64,000 nt of DNA from Alkalibacillus almallahensis (GCF_011761495.1 NZ_JAASRU010000014.1:1-64000); one strand, 5' to 3'; shown: positions 16,080 through 25,770, counted from the stretch's first letter. Numbers and translations are program-made. Notes: generated by a model not told the origin, from the letters alone.

Positions 16080-17501
16080 ATGGGAGATCAACATGATTTC
16101 CGTATTCCAGGTTGGGAAGCGGCATTAATTTTATTATCGATGTTAGCGATTATCGGGGTGTCGCTCGTATCGTTTGGAGCAGACCCGCATGTGCCAATCC
16201 TATTCATTATTATGGGGTTAATTGTTTGGGCGAAATTACGGCGATTTGAATGGAAAGCGATCGAAAATGGCATGGTCAAGGGCGTGCAATCAGGGATTGT
16301 ACCTGTGATTATTTTCTTATTGATTGGCGTATTAATCGCTGTTTGGATGAAGTCTGGAACAATACCAACATTAATTACGTACAGCTTTAATATTATCTCG
16401 GTCGATTATTTCTTAGTCAGTGTATTTATTGTGACATCGATTATTGCAGTGTTTGTCGGCAGTTCTTTTACAACGGTGTCAACGATTGGTGTCGCTTTTA
16501 TCGCTATTGCGACAGCACTTGATGTGAATTTAGCGATGGCAGCAGGTGCGATTGTGTCTGGGGCTATGTTCGGTGATAAGATGAGCCCAATGTCTGATAC
16601 GACGAACTTAGCATCATCTGTGAGTCAAGTGGATTTATTCGAACACATTCGACACATGCTTTGGACGACCATTCCAGCTTTTGTGATTACAGCACTTATA
16701 TTTACGTTCTTAAAATTTGATTCGACACAAGCGAATATTGGCCAAGTTGAATCGTTAATCCAAGTTTTTCAAACGGAGACGACTGTGCACTGGATCGCGA
16801 TTATCCCAGCACTACTAATGCTCTTGGCAGCCGTGAAAAAGTTTCCAGCGATTCCAACGATTTTGTTAGGAATTGTGAGTGGTTTTCTCGCTTCACTTGT
16901 ACTACAGGCGGGATCAGTCAATATCTCAGAATGGATGACCGTCGTTCAAGCTGGTTTCGAAACATCAACAGGCAATGAGCAAGTTGATTCGATCCTTAAT
17001 CGTGGCGGGATTCAGAGCATGATGTGGGCTGTTTCCTTGCTATTACTCGCATTATCAATGGGTGGTATCTTATCTGAGTTAAACGTCATTCACTCATTAA
17101 TGGTCTCGATTCATAAATGGGTTGAAACACGAGGTAGAGCAGTCCTTTCAACCGTTCTGACTGGTATAGGTATTAATTTAACGCTTGGTGAGCAATATAT
17201 GTCGGTTATTCTACCGGGTGAAGCGTACGCAAGTCGTTATCAGGAAATGGGTTATGAAGGGAAACATTTATCGAAAGTCTTAGAATCTAGCGGTACAGTT
17301 ATTAATCCATTGATTCCATATGGTGTTAGTGGTGTGTTTATGGCGAGTGTTCTTGGCGTTCCCGTGTTATCATATCTTCCGTTTGCATTTTTCTGCTTGC
17401 TTTGTCCGATCATCACGATTATTTACGGATTTACTGGTATTTCAATGAAACGACACGATGATGTTACCTCTAACATGCGTCCATCTGTTTCATCTTCATA
17501 A
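16080..17501 (+). CDS. nhaC: Na+/H+ antiporter NhaC
   Basis: A 473-residue inner-membrane antiporter with about 11-12 hydrophobic helices. Family motifs are GSSFTTVSTIGVAF, SGAMFGDKMSPMSDTTNLAS (the acidic and polar residues of the ion site) and SSGTVINPLIPYG. NhaC uses the inward proton gradient to expel Na+ and supports growth at high salt or pH. GGGGAG precedes the ATG. The operon is monocistronic with its own strong promoter and terminator. Confidence 0.92.
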   Translation: MGDQHDFRIPGWEAALILLSMLAIIGVSLVSFGADPHVPILFIIMGLIVWAKLRRFEWKAIENGMVKGVQSGIVPVIIFLLIGVLIAVWMKSGTIPTLITYSFNIISVDYFLVSVFIVTSIIAVFVGSSFTTVSTIGVAFIAIATALDVNLAMAAGAIVSGAMFGDKMSPMSDTTNLASSVSQVDLFEHIRHMLWTTIPAFVITALIFTFLKFDSTQANIGQVESLIQVFQTETTVHWIAIIPALLMLLAAVKKFPAIPTILLGIVSGFLASLVLQAGSVNISEWMTVVQAGFETSTGNEQVDSILNRGGIQSMMWAVSLLLLALSMGGILSELNVIHSLMVSIHKWVETRGRAVLSTVLTGIGINLTLGEQYMSVILPGEAYASRYQEMGYEGKHLSKVLESSGTVINPLIPYGVSGVFMASVLGVPVLSYLPFAFFCLLCPIITIIYGFTGISMKRHDDVTSNMRPSVSSS

Positions 17502-17518
17502 AATATTAAAGTATTCAA

Positions 17519-17553
17519 GCCTTATGAGTTTCTATACTCGTAAGGCTTTTTTT
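17519..17553 (+). terminator. nhaC terminator
   Basis: GCCTTATGAGT pairs with ACTCGTAAGGC around TTCTAT and ends in seven T. Confidence 0.9.
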
Positions 17554-17587
17554 ATGAGAAAAGCGCCATATCAGTTATTTCAGTGGC

Positions 17588-17626
17588 TTTACAAAACCTT
17601 TACTGAACCTTTACACGCACTTAATG
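17588..17626 (+). promoter_or_regulatory. Pho box (four 11-bp spaced PhoP repeats)
   Basis: TTTACA (17588), TTTACT (17599), TTTACA (17610) and TTAATG (17621) are exactly 11 bp apart, the arrangement bound by the response regulator PhoP at Bacillus pst and phoA promoters (consensus TTAACA-like). A -10-like TTATAC follows at 17645. It should induce pstS under phosphate starvation. Confidence 0.85.
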
Positions 17627-17698
17627 TTATTTTTCTGAATAGTGTTATACGCTTAAATTGTTCAAACATTTATGAAAACTAAGAGGGGGTTTTGAACG

Positions 17699-18670
17699 AT
17701 GCAAAAGAAAATGTTGAGTTTATTCATGTTGGTTGGTTTACTTCTAATCGCTGCATGTGGAAATGGTGATGGAAGTGGCAATGGATCAAGCGAAAATTCA
17801 GGTGATAACACGAGTGAAGCAGCTGAAACCGCGTCAGGTGATGTTGCAATTGATGGATCATCTACGGTTTTCCCAATTATGGAGGCTGTCTCAGAAGAAT
17901 TCCAAAAATCACACGAAGATATACGTGTAACAGTTGGTGTATCTGGTAGTGGTGGTGGATTTGAGAAATTCATCAACGGTGAAACGGATATTAGTAATGC
18001 ATCTCGTTCAATTAAAGAAGAGGAGAAAAGCGCACTTGAAGAAAACGGCATTGATTACACAGAAATTGAAATAGCATTAGATGGTTTATCAGTCGTTGTA
18101 AACAAAGAAAACGACTGGGTTGAAGAGTTAACCATTGAGCAATTGAAACAGATTTGGTCTGAAGGTTCTGATGTCACAAAATGGTCTGATGTAAACGAAG
18201 AGTGGCCAGATGAAGAAATCGCATTCTTTAGTCCAGGAACGGATTCAGGCACTTACGATTACTTCAGTGAAGTTGTATTAGGTGAGAATCAGATTAAACG
18301 TGATGCGGCTTTATCAGAAGATGATAACGTCTTAGTTAACGGGGTCACAGGTGACAAGAATGGAATTGCTTACTTTGGTTACGCTTATTACCTTGAAAAT
18401 AAAGAAGATTTAAACGTTGTACCAGTTGTTAATGGTGATGGCGAAGCTGTAAAACCAAGTCAAGAAACTATACAATCAGGTGAGTATGAACCGCTTTCCC
18501 GCCCAATGTACATTTATGTTGCGAATGAGTCAGTACAGAATGATGCAGTATATGAGTTCTTAACGTACACGTTAGACAATGCAGGAACATTAGCTGAAGA
18601 AGTCGGTTATGTCGGATTTTCTGAAGATCATTATCAAGAAGCACAAGAAAAGATTGATAGTCTAAGATAA
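17699..18670 (+). CDS. pstS: Phosphate ABC transporter substrate-binding lipoprotein PstS
   Basis: A 323-residue lipoprotein: signal peptide and lipobox ending LIAAC (Cys20), a Ser/Gly/Asn/Glu linker to about residue 48, then the phosphate-binding fold with IDGSSTVFPI, the VGVSGSGGGFEKF loop, NASRSIKEEE and FSPGTDSGTYDYF. It captures inorganic phosphate outside the membrane for PstCAB. GAGGGGG precedes the ATG and the Pho box lies upstream. The long hairpin just after the gene (18696-18732) probably keeps its mRNA more abundant than that of pstCAB. Confidence 0.93.
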   Translation: MQKKMLSLFMLVGLLLIAACGNGDGSGNGSSENSGDNTSEAAETASGDVAIDGSSTVFPIMEAVSEEFQKSHEDIRVTVGVSGSGGGFEKFINGETDISNASRSIKEEEKSALEENGIDYTEIEIALDGLSVVVNKENDWVEELTIEQLKQIWSEGSDVTKWSDVNEEWPDEEIAFFSPGTDSGTYDYFSEVVLGENQIKRDAALSEDDNVLVNGVTGDKNGIAYFGYAYYLENKEDLNVVPVVNGDGEAVKPSQETIQSGEYEPLSRPMYIYVANESVQNDAVYEFLTYTLDNAGTLAEEVGYVGFSEDHYQEAQEKIDSLR

Positions 18671-18695
18671 TAAACTATTTAACAGATCTTGATCA

Positions 18696-18732
18696 AACGA
18701 ATATAAGGGGGCATGCCCTCTTTATATTCGTT
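18696..18732 (+). promoter_or_regulatory. Intra-operon hairpin between pstS and pstC
   Basis: AACGAATATAAGGGGG pairs with a largely complementary CCCTCTTTATATTCGTT. There is no T-run, so it fits an mRNA-stabilising or attenuating structure rather than a full terminator. Confidence 0.65.
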
Positions 18733-18763
18733 TATATGTTAAGACAGTTGAGGAGTATGCTAG

Positions 18764-19693
18764 ATGAAATCAACTCGAGAATTAATCCAAGAGAAACAAT
18801 CAAATAAAAATATAGGCAGTATCATGGAGAAGGTCATTCCAATTGTTTTGCTTATGACAGCGATTATTTCGGTTTTAACGACCATTGGTATTGTTATCAC
18901 ACTACTAGTTGAAACCGTCACGTTCTTCCAAAGAGTGAGTATTGTTGAGTTCTTCACTTCAACTGAATGGTATCCATTTTATGAAGCAGATCCTTCCTAC
19001 GGGGTGCTATCGCTAATAGCTGGGACGTTATTAATTACGGCGATTGCTATGGTTGTTGCTATTCCAATAGGACTTGGGGCAGCACTTTACTTGAGTGAGT
19101 ATGCGACAGAACGAGTTCGCCAAATTGTTAAACCGATCTTAGAAGTACTAGCAGGAATTCCGACCATTGTTTATGGTTTCTTTGCCTTGACATTTGTGAC
19201 GCCACTAATAAAAAATCTATATTTCTCTGATTTATCAATTTTTAATGCGTTAAGTGGTGGAATTGTTGTCGGGATCATGATTATTCCAATGGTAGCGTCG
19301 TTATCTGAAGACGCGATGCGGGCGGTGCCAAACCATATTCGTGAAGGAGCATTCGCGATGGGGGCAACCCGTCTCGAAGTCGCCTTAAAAGTTGTGCTAC
19401 CTGGGGCTTTATCTGGTGTGATTTCCTCGTTTGTTTTAGCAATCTCACGTGCTATTGGCGAAACGATGATTGTTGCGGTTGCAGCTGGTTCAACACCGAA
19501 ATTTACGGCTGACCCAACGGAATCGATCCAAACGATGACGGCATATATTGTTCAGGTTAGCCTTGGCGATGCGGGATATGGTTCAACCATTTATTACAGT
19601 ATTTATGCGGTCGGTATGACACTCTTTATGTTTACGTTACTCATGAACTTATTATCCCAATACATTTCCCGTAAGTTTAGGGAGGAATACTAA
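18764..19693 (+). CDS. pstC: Phosphate ABC transporter permease PstC
   Basis: A 309-residue permease with six helices. The binding-protein-dependent transport loop [20 protein letters not shown] and [14 protein letters not shown] are typical PstC motifs. It forms the membrane channel with PstA and moves phosphate inward using ATP hydrolysed by PstB. It starts after TGAGGAG and ends directly before pstA (next ATG one base after the stop), so both are coupled. Confidence 0.94.
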   Translation: MKSTRELIQEKQSNKNIGSIMEKVIPIVLLMTAIISVLTTIGIVITLLVETVTFFQRVSIVEFFTSTEWYPFYEADPSYGVLSLIAGTLLITAIAMVVAIPIGLGAALYLSEYATERVRQIVKPILEVLAGIPTIVYGFFALTFVTPLIKNLYFSDLSIFNALSGGIVVGIMIIPMVASLSEDAMRAVPNHIREGAFAMGATRLEVALKVVLPGALSGVISSFVLAISRAIGETMIVAVAAGSTPKFTADPTESIQTMTAYIVQVSLGDAGYGSTIYYSIYAVGMTLFMFTLLMNLLSQYISRKFREEY

Positions 19694-20572
19694 ATGTCAT
19701 CAATTGATAAACAATTAATTCAACGTCAAATGGGTAAACGAACCTTTCAAAATAAATTATTAAAAGCCCTTTTCTTTATGTGTATTGTCTTTAGCATATT
19801 AGTACTAGGTGTATTAATTATACGGGTTATAACACAGGGGTTTACGCACTTAGATTGGGACTTTCTAACAAGTTTTGCGTCACGCTTTCCAGAAGAAGCT
19901 GGGTTTAAGGCAGCCATTGTCGGTTCTTTATGGCTCATGGTAATCGTAGCGCCAGTCTCCATCTTTTTAGGTGTAGGCACGGCCATTTATTTAGAAGAAT
20001 ATGCAAAAGACAATAGATTTACACGATTTATTCAGATGAACATTTCTAATCTAGCAGGCGTTCCGTCTGTCGTATTCGGGTTATTAGGCTTAACCTTTTT
20101 CGTCCGACTAATGGAAATGGGGCGCAGTATTATGGCAGGTGGATTAACCCTAAGTCTACTAATCTTGCCTATTATTGTTGTTGCAGCCCAAGAAGCAATT
20201 CGATCAGTACCCAATGATCAATATGAAGCTTCGTTCGCGATGGGGGCTAGTAAATGGCAAACGGTTCGTCGGATTGTCTTACCGTCTGCGATTCCAGGGA
20301 TTTTGACGGGAAGTATTTTGGCTTTATCCCGTGCGATTGGTGAGACGGCACCGTTACTGATGATTGGGGCACTCACATTTATTGCTTATCTGCCTGAGAA
20401 TGTGTGGGACGGATTTACGGTCATGCCGATTCAGATCTTTAATTGGACAGGACGGCCGCAAGAAGAGTTCCATCTCGTCGCTGCGTCAGGTATTTTGGTT
20501 CTCCTATTCTTACTGATCATCATGAACTCGATTGCGATCTACATTCGTAATAAGTTCTCGAAACGTTACTAA
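19694..20572 (+). CDS. pstA: Phosphate ABC transporter permease PstA
   Basis: A 292-residue six-helix permease partner of PstC. It has the EAA-type loop QEAIRSVPNDQYEASFAMGA and the RAIGETAPLLMIGA motif shared by PstA proteins. Its ribosome site (GGGAGGAATAC) lies inside the end of pstC. The length is usual. Confidence 0.94.
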   Translation: MSSIDKQLIQRQMGKRTFQNKLLKALFFMCIVFSILVLGVLIIRVITQGFTHLDWDFLTSFASRFPEEAGFKAAIVGSLWLMVIVAPVSIFLGVGTAIYLEEYAKDNRFTRFIQMNISNLAGVPSVVFGLLGLTFFVRLMEMGRSIMAGGLTLSLLILPIIVVAAQEAIRSVPNDQYEASFAMGASKWQTVRRIVLPSAIPGILTGSILALSRAIGETAPLLMIGALTFIAYLPENVWDGFTVMPIQIFNWTGRPQEEFHLVAASGILVLLFLLIIMNSIAIYIRNKFSKRY

Positions 20573-20584
20573 GGAGGTTATTGT

Positions 20585-21370
20585 ATGGCACAAGCGCAAC
20601 AAACAGCCGTTAAACATGATGCAATCTACTCGGTTAATCAATTTAATCTTTGGTATGGGCAAGACCATGCTTTGAAAGATGTGACGTTTGATATCCCTCA
20701 AAACCAAGTCACAGCTATTATCGGCCCATCTGGTTGCGGGAAATCGACCTTTATCAAATCGTTAAATCGCATGGTAGAAATGGTGCCTGTCGTTAAGATG
20801 GCAGGTTCGATTAACTATAAAAACAAGAATATCTTTGACCCGAAATATCAAGTTGAAGAATTAAGAACGAATGTTGGCATGGTATTTCAAAAGCCGAATC
20901 CATTCCCGAAATCCATTTATGAGAATGTTGTCTATGGCCCGAAAATTCATGGTATTAAGGATAAACAAACGCTTGATAGTATTGTCGAAAAGTCACTCAA
21001 AAGTGCGGCTTTATGGGATGAAGTGAAAGATCGTCTTCATGAAAATGCATTTGGCTTATCAGGTGGTCAGCAACAACGTCTTTGTATCGCTAGATCCCTT
21101 GCGATTGAACCTGATGTCATTTTGATGGATGAGCCGACTTCTGCCTTAGACCCGATTTCGACATTAAAAATAGAAGAATTAGTTCAGTCATTGAAAGAGG
21201 AGTACAGTATTGTAATTGTCACGCATAATATGCAACAAGCTGCACGTATATCAGACAAAACAGCCTTCTTTTTAAACGGTGAAGTGATCGAATATGATGA
21301 TACGAACCAATTATTTTCCAATCCGTCTGATCAACGTACAGAAGATTATATTACGGGTCGATTCGGCTAA
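20585..21370 (+). CDS. pstB: Phosphate ABC transporter ATPase PstB
   Basis: A 261-residue ABC ATPase that powers PstCA. It has Walker [10 protein letters not shown] (about residue 50), the Q-loop [11 protein letters not shown] (a PstB hallmark), the signature [16 protein letters not shown], Walker [14 protein letters not shown] and the H-loop [15 protein letters not shown] lies before the ATG and the gap to pstA is 12 nt. Confidence 0.95.
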   Translation: MAQAQQTAVKHDAIYSVNQFNLWYGQDHALKDVTFDIPQNQVTAIIGPSGCGKSTFIKSLNRMVEMVPVVKMAGSINYKNKNIFDPKYQVEELRTNVGMVFQKPNPFPKSIYENVVYGPKIHGIKDKQTLDSIVEKSLKSAALWDEVKDRLHENAFGLSGGQQQRLCIARSLAIEPDVILMDEPTSALDPISTLKIEELVQSLKEEYSIVIVTHNMQQAARISDKTAFFLNGEVIEYDDTNQLFSNPSDQRTEDYITGRFG

Positions 21371-21388
21371 ATAGCGGAGGTGCAAGCT

Positions 21389-22045
21389 ATGGCAAGAGAG
21401 AATTTTACTGAACAACTTGATCATTTGAATAGTCTGCTAGTTGAGATGGGTCAACTAGCACAAAAGGCGATTAATCAATCCATTCTAGCCTTACAAAACC
21501 AAGATGTTGATCAGGCACTAAAAGTCATTGACGAAGATGACAAGATCAATCATTTAGAAGAAACGATTAATGAAGAAACAATTTGGCTAATTGCTAAAGA
21601 ACAACCATTAGCTTCTGACTTGAGACGCTTAATCTCTACGTTAAAAATCACAACGGACCTAGAGAGAATTGGTGATTTGGCTGTCAATATTGCTAAATCA
21701 GTCATCCGTATAGGCGATGAGCCACTCGTTAAGCCACTAGAAGATATACCGCGCATGGCAACGATTACTCAAGAGATGGTAGAAGATGTGTTAAATGCTT
21801 ATGCTTCAGAAGATTTGGTCCAAGCACAAAAAGTAGCCGACACTGATGATCAAGTAGATGAAATGTATGGAAAGATTGTTCAAGAGCTAATGGAAATGAT
21901 GGCAAAACATCCCGAGCAAATTGCTCAAATCACCCAATTAGCCTTTATTTGCCGTTTCTTAGAACGTGTCGCTGACCACACGACGAATATTTCAGAAGGC
22001 ATTATCTATTTGGTAAAAGGTAAAGTGTATGATTTGAATGATTAA
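21389..22045 (+). CDS. phoU: Phosphate signalling complex protein PhoU
   Basis: The protein has 218 residues from ATG 21389, with GCGGAGG 8 nt upstream (GTG 21380 is in frame but lies on that site). It has the two PhoU helix bundles with the ExxxD metal-binding repeats, seen as TTDLERIGDLAVNIAKS and FICRFLERVADHTTNISEG. PhoU restrains phosphate uptake and signalling when phosphate is enough. It is the last gene of pstSCAB-phoU and is followed by a terminator. Confidence 0.93.
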   Translation: MARENFTEQLDHLNSLLVEMGQLAQKAINQSILALQNQDVDQALKVIDEDDKINHLEETINEETIWLIAKEQPLASDLRRLISTLKITTDLERIGDLAVNIAKSVIRIGDEPLVKPLEDIPRMATITQEMVEDVLNAYASEDLVQAQKVADTDDQVDEMYGKIVQELMEMMAKHPEQIAQITQLAFICRFLERVADHTTNISEGIIYLVKGKVYDLND

Positions 22046-22092
22046 TGGTATACATTATGCTTATTAAAAATTAAAACCAAGTCTATTCCTTA

Positions 22093-22128
22093 AGACGACA
22101 CGTCATGATCAAGGCGTGTCGTCTTTTT
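22093..22128 (+). terminator. Terminator of the pst operon
   Basis: AGACGACACG pairs with CGTGTCGTCT around a 12-nt loop and ends in TTTTTAT. The following 110 nt up to the small acidic gene show only a good ribosome site at 22237 with no start codon behind it. Confidence 0.88.
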
Positions 22129-22278
22129 ATATTAGTATCAAGTTATAAAAACAAAATGGTGCTTGCGTTTAACAGTGGTTAATGGCTAATCACTACATGC
22201 ATATTTTGCTAGGTACCATGCAAACTAATCGCAACGAAAGGAGTGAAGTAAAGTAAACCACATCAATTACAAACGGAG

Positions 22279-22470
22279 GTGTCAGATGAATTGGCTCCTG
22301 ATTATGAGCGCGAAAGAGAGCGGATTAAGCAAGAGAAGGCAAGAGAAGAAATGGCAGATGAACTAAATCCAGATGACTTTGACGAAGAAACAGGTCAACC
22401 AATTAATGACCGAAATGATGATATAACAGATGAATTAAATCCAGATGACTTCGATCAACGAAAAGAGTAA
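22279..22470 (+). CDS. Small acidic repeat protein (DELNPDDFD), unknown
   Basis: A 63-residue, highly charged protein built of three related units: SDELAPDYE, ADELNPDDFD and TDELNPDDFD, with a helical ERERERIKQEKAREEM stretch between. No family is recognised. The start is uncertain: GTG 22279 overlaps the GGAGG that might serve it, while the same frame stays open to 22252 behind a better ribosome site (AAAGGAG, 22237-22243) at which a TAA stands where ATG would be expected. It could be an intact gene with a weak start or one that has lost its start codon. Confidence 0.5.
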   Translation: MSDELAPDYERERERIKQEKAREEMADELNPDDFDEETGQPINDRNDDITDELNPDDFDQRKE

Positions 22471-22482
22471 AAAGAGTGATAA

Positions 22483-22517
22483 AAATCCCCTTCTTAAAGA
22501 CGATAAGAAGGGGATTT
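22483..22517. terminator. Bidirectional terminator
   Basis: AAATCCCCTTCTTA pairs perfectly with TAAGAAGGGGATTT around 7 nt. Confidence 0.8.
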
Positions 22518-22559
22518 CACAATTTTCCGCTATAATACGCATTCATGAGTTCGTTTGAA

Positions 22560-23717
22560 TTAAGCGGTTCTTTTTTCTAAAACCAAATGAAAAATTGAGA
22601 GGGAAACTGTACCCACTAATGCCAAGAAACCTAATATCGTATAAAGCATATTCGCATCATAGTAATCAATAATCGAACCGCCCATAAGAGAGCCAATGAT
22701 ACCAGAAACGCCGAAAAAGACGGTGTGGAACATTAAATGCCCTGTACCTTGGACGACTTTAGGGATGAGACGAGTGATATAATCGAAAGCCGTTAAGTAC
22801 ATAACAGCGAATGTTAGGCCATGCATAAACTGTAGTGAGATGACAATCCAAGGGTCATGGATAATCCCGAATAGAAACCAACGAATCGTATATAGAAGGC
22901 CAGCTGCTATGATGAAGAATAGCGTTTTATATTTACGGAACCAATAGCCTGCTGTCGCAAAAATCGCTGCTTCACTGATGACACCGACAAACCACGAAAT
23001 ACCGACTAAACTTTCCGTTCCACCTAATTCTGCAATATAAATACCGATATAGCTGTCACTCGTACGATGTGTGATCGTGATAAACATAATCAAGACAAGG
23101 AAAGTCATGAGCTTCCCGTTCTTGAACAGTTGTTTAACACTCTTGAGATTGACAGATTCTTTCGCAGGTTCAGCATCAGTTAATCTGAACGCGACGATTA
23201 ATGCGAATGCGCCGAATAACAAATACGGCCAGATGATGTTTTCAATGTTGGTCCATGTTAAATATTGGCCAACAGCAAGAGAAGATACCGCGAATCCGAT
23301 TGAGCCCCACATTCTAATCGACCCAAATGAAATATGGAGTTCATCTGCTCGTCTTTGTGATAAGCTATCTCCGAATGCTGTGATTGGTGCCGAGAAGAAA
23401 TAGAGTAAAAAGGCAAATAATAAGATAAGGGCTAAACTATAAACATTGAAAAAGACCATACTGACGGGAAGAAGTATGATTAATAATAAGACTACAATTC
23501 TTTTAACGGTTTTAAGCTTATCACTGACATAACCCCAGAATGGTTCGGAAATCAGGGCTGCGAGTGGCCCGATGGCGAGCACCCAACCAATTTCTGTTCC
23601 AGATAGTTTCAATCCTTCTTGTAGATAGAGAGGTATGTAGCTTAATATAATCGTATGTGTCGCGTAAAACGAAAATAGAAATAGTTTTAATGGTGATAGG
23701 GATTCATTTTGTGTCAT
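22560..23717 (-). CDS. MFS transporter, 12 helices (MFS_1-like / LacY type)
   Basis: A 385-residue membrane protein with twelve predicted helices in two halves. The cytoplasmic loop EPFWGYVSDKLKTVKR between helices 2 and 3 is the MFS motif A. It looks most like the YwbF / nucleoside- or sugar-permease subgroup (MFS_1_like). GGAGAG lies 6 nt before the ATG. It is a single gene and its substrate is unknown. Confidence 0.82.
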   Translation of the reverse strand: MTQNESLSPLKLFLFSFYATHTIILSYIPLYLQEGLKLSGTEIGWVLAIGPLAALISEPFWGYVSDKLKTVKRIVVLLLIILLPVSMVFFNVYSLALILLFAFLLYFFSAPITAFGDSLSQRRADELHISFGSIRMWGSIGFAVSSLAVGQYLTWTNIENIIWPYLLFGAFALIVAFRLTDAEPAKESVNLKSVKQLFKNGKLMTFLVLIMFITITHRTSDSYIGIYIAELGGTESLVGISWFVGVISEAAIFATAGYWFRKYKTLFFIIAAGLLYTIRWFLFGIIHDPWIVISLQFMHGLTFAVMYLTAFDYITRLIPKVVQGTGHLMFHTVFFGVSGIIGSLMGGSIIDYYDANMLYTILGFLALVGTVSLSIFHLVLEKRTA

Positions 23718-23900
23718 AAATTCTCTCCGATTTTGAAATAGTTAAACACTTAGAATATCGTAACATGTTTAGAGGTTATAAAACAGAACACGGCTTTTAG
23801 CAAAAATGATTAAATATATGGCGTATGATTTTCAAAGAGATATTCTCGGATCGGTTATTTTATTAGTGAAATGGGGAAAGAAAAGAGTTAGGAGGGATTA

Positions 23901-24341
23901 ATGATGGGTAAAATGGTTGAAAAAATTGAAACACAAGCTTCTGGAATGAAATCTGTTACACAGTCAGGTAATCATAATATTGTGATAGACGAACCGCCGA
24001 AAATGGGTGGTTCAGATGAGGGACCTAATCCGTTAGCTACGCTACTAGCATCCTTAGCAGGTTGTGAAAATGTGATTGCGAACATGGTCGCTCAAGAAAT
24101 GAATTTTGACTTACAAGGGATTGATTTTCGCGTGACAGGAGAACTAGATTCTGACGGCATGATGGGGAAATCCGACGTACAACCGTATTTTCAAACGGTT
24201 ATAGTTGAGGCAGATGTGCATACGACTGAGTCAGAAACGCGTGTGAAGGATCTTCAAGAAACAGTTGATGCACGTTGCCCAGTTTTTACAGCACTAGAGG
24301 CTGCGAATATTGATATGCAGGTTGAATGGAAGAAAGCTTAA
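23901..24341 (+). CDS. OsmC/Ohr family peroxiredoxin-like protein
   Basis: A 146-residue OsmC-fold protein. The two conserved thiols are in SLAGCENVIA (about residue 54) and DARCPVFTAL (about 124), the redox pair that reduces organic hydroperoxides in Ohr/OsmC; the GPNPLATLLASLAG helix start is typical. Two adjacent ATGs (23901, 23904) follow AGGAGGG; the second has the better spacing. A role in peroxide defence is inferred from the family. Confidence 0.82.
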   Translation: MMGKMVEKIETQASGMKSVTQSGNHNIVIDEPPKMGGSDEGPNPLATLLASLAGCENVIANMVAQEMNFDLQGIDFRVTGELDSDGMMGKSDVQPYFQTVIVEADVHTTESETRVKDLQETVDARCPVFTALEAANIDMQVEWKKA

Positions 24342-24409
24342 TTTAGTGTGGAAGAGGATCATCAAGTTGGTGGTCCTCTGTTTTTGATTGAGAGGAGGAT
24401 TGAATAAGG

Positions 24410-25072
24410 ATGACTCAAACGGTCGTATTCGATGTGTATGGAACGCTATTTGATGTGCAATCTGTTCAAGATCAATGTGAGAGCGTCTTTCCTAATAAGG
24501 GGAGTGAAATCAGCCAAGTGTGGCGCGAAAAGCAGCTTCAGTATATGTTCTTGCATGAGCTCATGGGACATGACGTGCAGTTTGATGACATTACAGAGCG
24601 CGCGTTAGTATACGCTGTGAATTCAGTGGGTGAGGATTTAACAGAGGAGTCACGCCGACAGTTAATGACTGCTTATCAGCAACTGACATTATACGGTGAA
24701 ACACAATCTGTCTTAACTTACTTGCGTGAAAAGGGATACCAGCTTGCTGTATTTTCAAACGGTACAGACAATATGCTTGAAGGATTGTTGAATGGGTCAG
24801 GCATACATGGTGATTTAGATGCTGTATTAAGCGTCGATTTAGCAGGTCATTTTAAGCCAACGATTAGTTCGTATCAAATTGTTACTGATCAGTTGAACGT
24901 CAGCAATGAGGAAGTCTTATTTGTGTCATCGAATGGTTGGGATATTGCTGGGGCCAAAAATGCCGGTTTTCAAACAGCTTGGATTAACCGAACTGACGGC
25001 CCTGAAGAGGAATTAGGGTTATCACTCGATTATCAAGGTGAGGATTTAACAATACTAAAATCGATTTTGTAA
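24410..25072 (+). CDS. Haloacid dehalogenase type II (HAD superfamily)
   Basis: A 220-residue HAD hydrolase of the L-2-haloacid dehalogenase type. The nucleophile is Asp8 in VVFDVYGTLFDV; WREKQLQYMFL matches the halide-binding region, AVFSNGTDNM holds the Ser/Asn motif II, GHFKPTISSYQ the conserved Lys and VSSNGWDIAGAKNAGF the acidic motif. It converts L-2-haloacids to D-2-hydroxyacids by family, though many genome-called members act on other substrates. GAGAGGAGG precedes the ATG. It ends at a 30-bp palindromic terminator. Confidence 0.82.
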   Translation: MTQTVVFDVYGTLFDVQSVQDQCESVFPNKGSEISQVWREKQLQYMFLHELMGHDVQFDDITERALVYAVNSVGEDLTEESRRQLMTAYQQLTLYGETQSVLTYLREKGYQLAVFSNGTDNMLEGLLNGSGIHGDLDAVLSVDLAGHFKPTISSYQIVTDQLNVSNEEVLFVSSNGWDIAGAKNAGFQTAWINRTDGPEEELGLSLDYQGEDLTILKSIL

Positions 25073-25077
25073 AAGAA

Positions 25078-25107
25078 AAGGCGATCGTAACTAGTTACGA
25101 TCGCCTT
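25078..25107. terminator. Perfect 30-bp palindromic bidirectional terminator
   Basis: AAGGCGATCGTAACT is followed directly by its reverse complement, with A/T runs on both sides. It serves the convergent dehalogenase and the NAD(P)-binding protein gene. Confidence 0.85.
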
Positions 25108-25116
25108 AATTATCTA

Positions 25117-25770
25117 TTAGTTTAAGGATTGAATAGCCTGATCAATCTCTTTGTCACCTTGGACGACTTGGAATTCTTGACCAACTGTACTGTCATGAAC
25201 CAAGCTGGATAAAATCACGCGAGCAATGTCTTCACGTGCCACTTGATCAGGTTGTGTTTGTTCAGAGAGACTTACTTTGCCAGTTCCTTCGTCATTGGTT
25301 AAACGTCCTGGATGAATAATCGTGTAATCTAAGCCTGAATCACGTAACCAAACATCTGCGTAATGTTTCGCTGCAACATATGGTGAGAATGACTCGGGCG
25401 CTTCTTGAATCGCTTCACGAGTTGTATCAAATGAGCTGATCATTACAAAACGTTTGACGCCCGCTGCCTTTGTCGCTTCAATTGTTTTTACGGCCCCATC
25501 TAAATCAATCATCATCGTCTTATCTTTGCCTGTATGTGGTCCTGAACCAGCTGTGAAAACGACAGCATCGACGTCGTCTGCTGCTTTTTGAATTGCTTTG
25601 ATATTATCTTCTAAATCTACAAGAGCAACTTCTGCCCCTAAATCTTCAAAATAGCTTGCTTGTTCTTGTTTACGAATCATGGCTTTTGCTTGCAGACCAT
25701 CATGATCTTGGATGAATTGTACTAAATGTTTTCCGATTTGACCGTTTGCTCCGACAACTAATACTTTCAT
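25117..25770 (-). CDS. NAD(P)-binding SDR family protein (YhfK/YwnB-like)
   Basis: The protein has 217 residues from ATG 25770, chosen because AAAGGA lies 8 nt upstream and the Rossmann motif starts at once (VLVVGANGQIGKHL); the frame extends eight codons further. An atypical short-chain reductase or NAD(P)H-binding fold: SSFDTTRE and YVAAKHYAD stand in the region of the catalytic Tyr-Lys, and IIHPGRLTNDEG is the family motif. It may be a flavin- or quinone-type reductase or a redox sensor; the substrate is unknown. Confidence 0.78.
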   Translation of the reverse strand: MKVLVVGANGQIGKHLVQFIQDHDGLQAKAMIRKQEQASYFEDLGAEVALVDLEDNIKAIQKAADDVDAVVFTAGSGPHTGKDKTMMIDLDGAVKTIEATKAAGVKRFVMISSFDTTREAIQEAPESFSPYVAAKHYADVWLRDSGLDYTIIHPGRLTNDEGTGKVSLSEQTQPDQVAREDIARVILSSLVHDSTVGQEFQVVQGDKEIDQAIQSLN

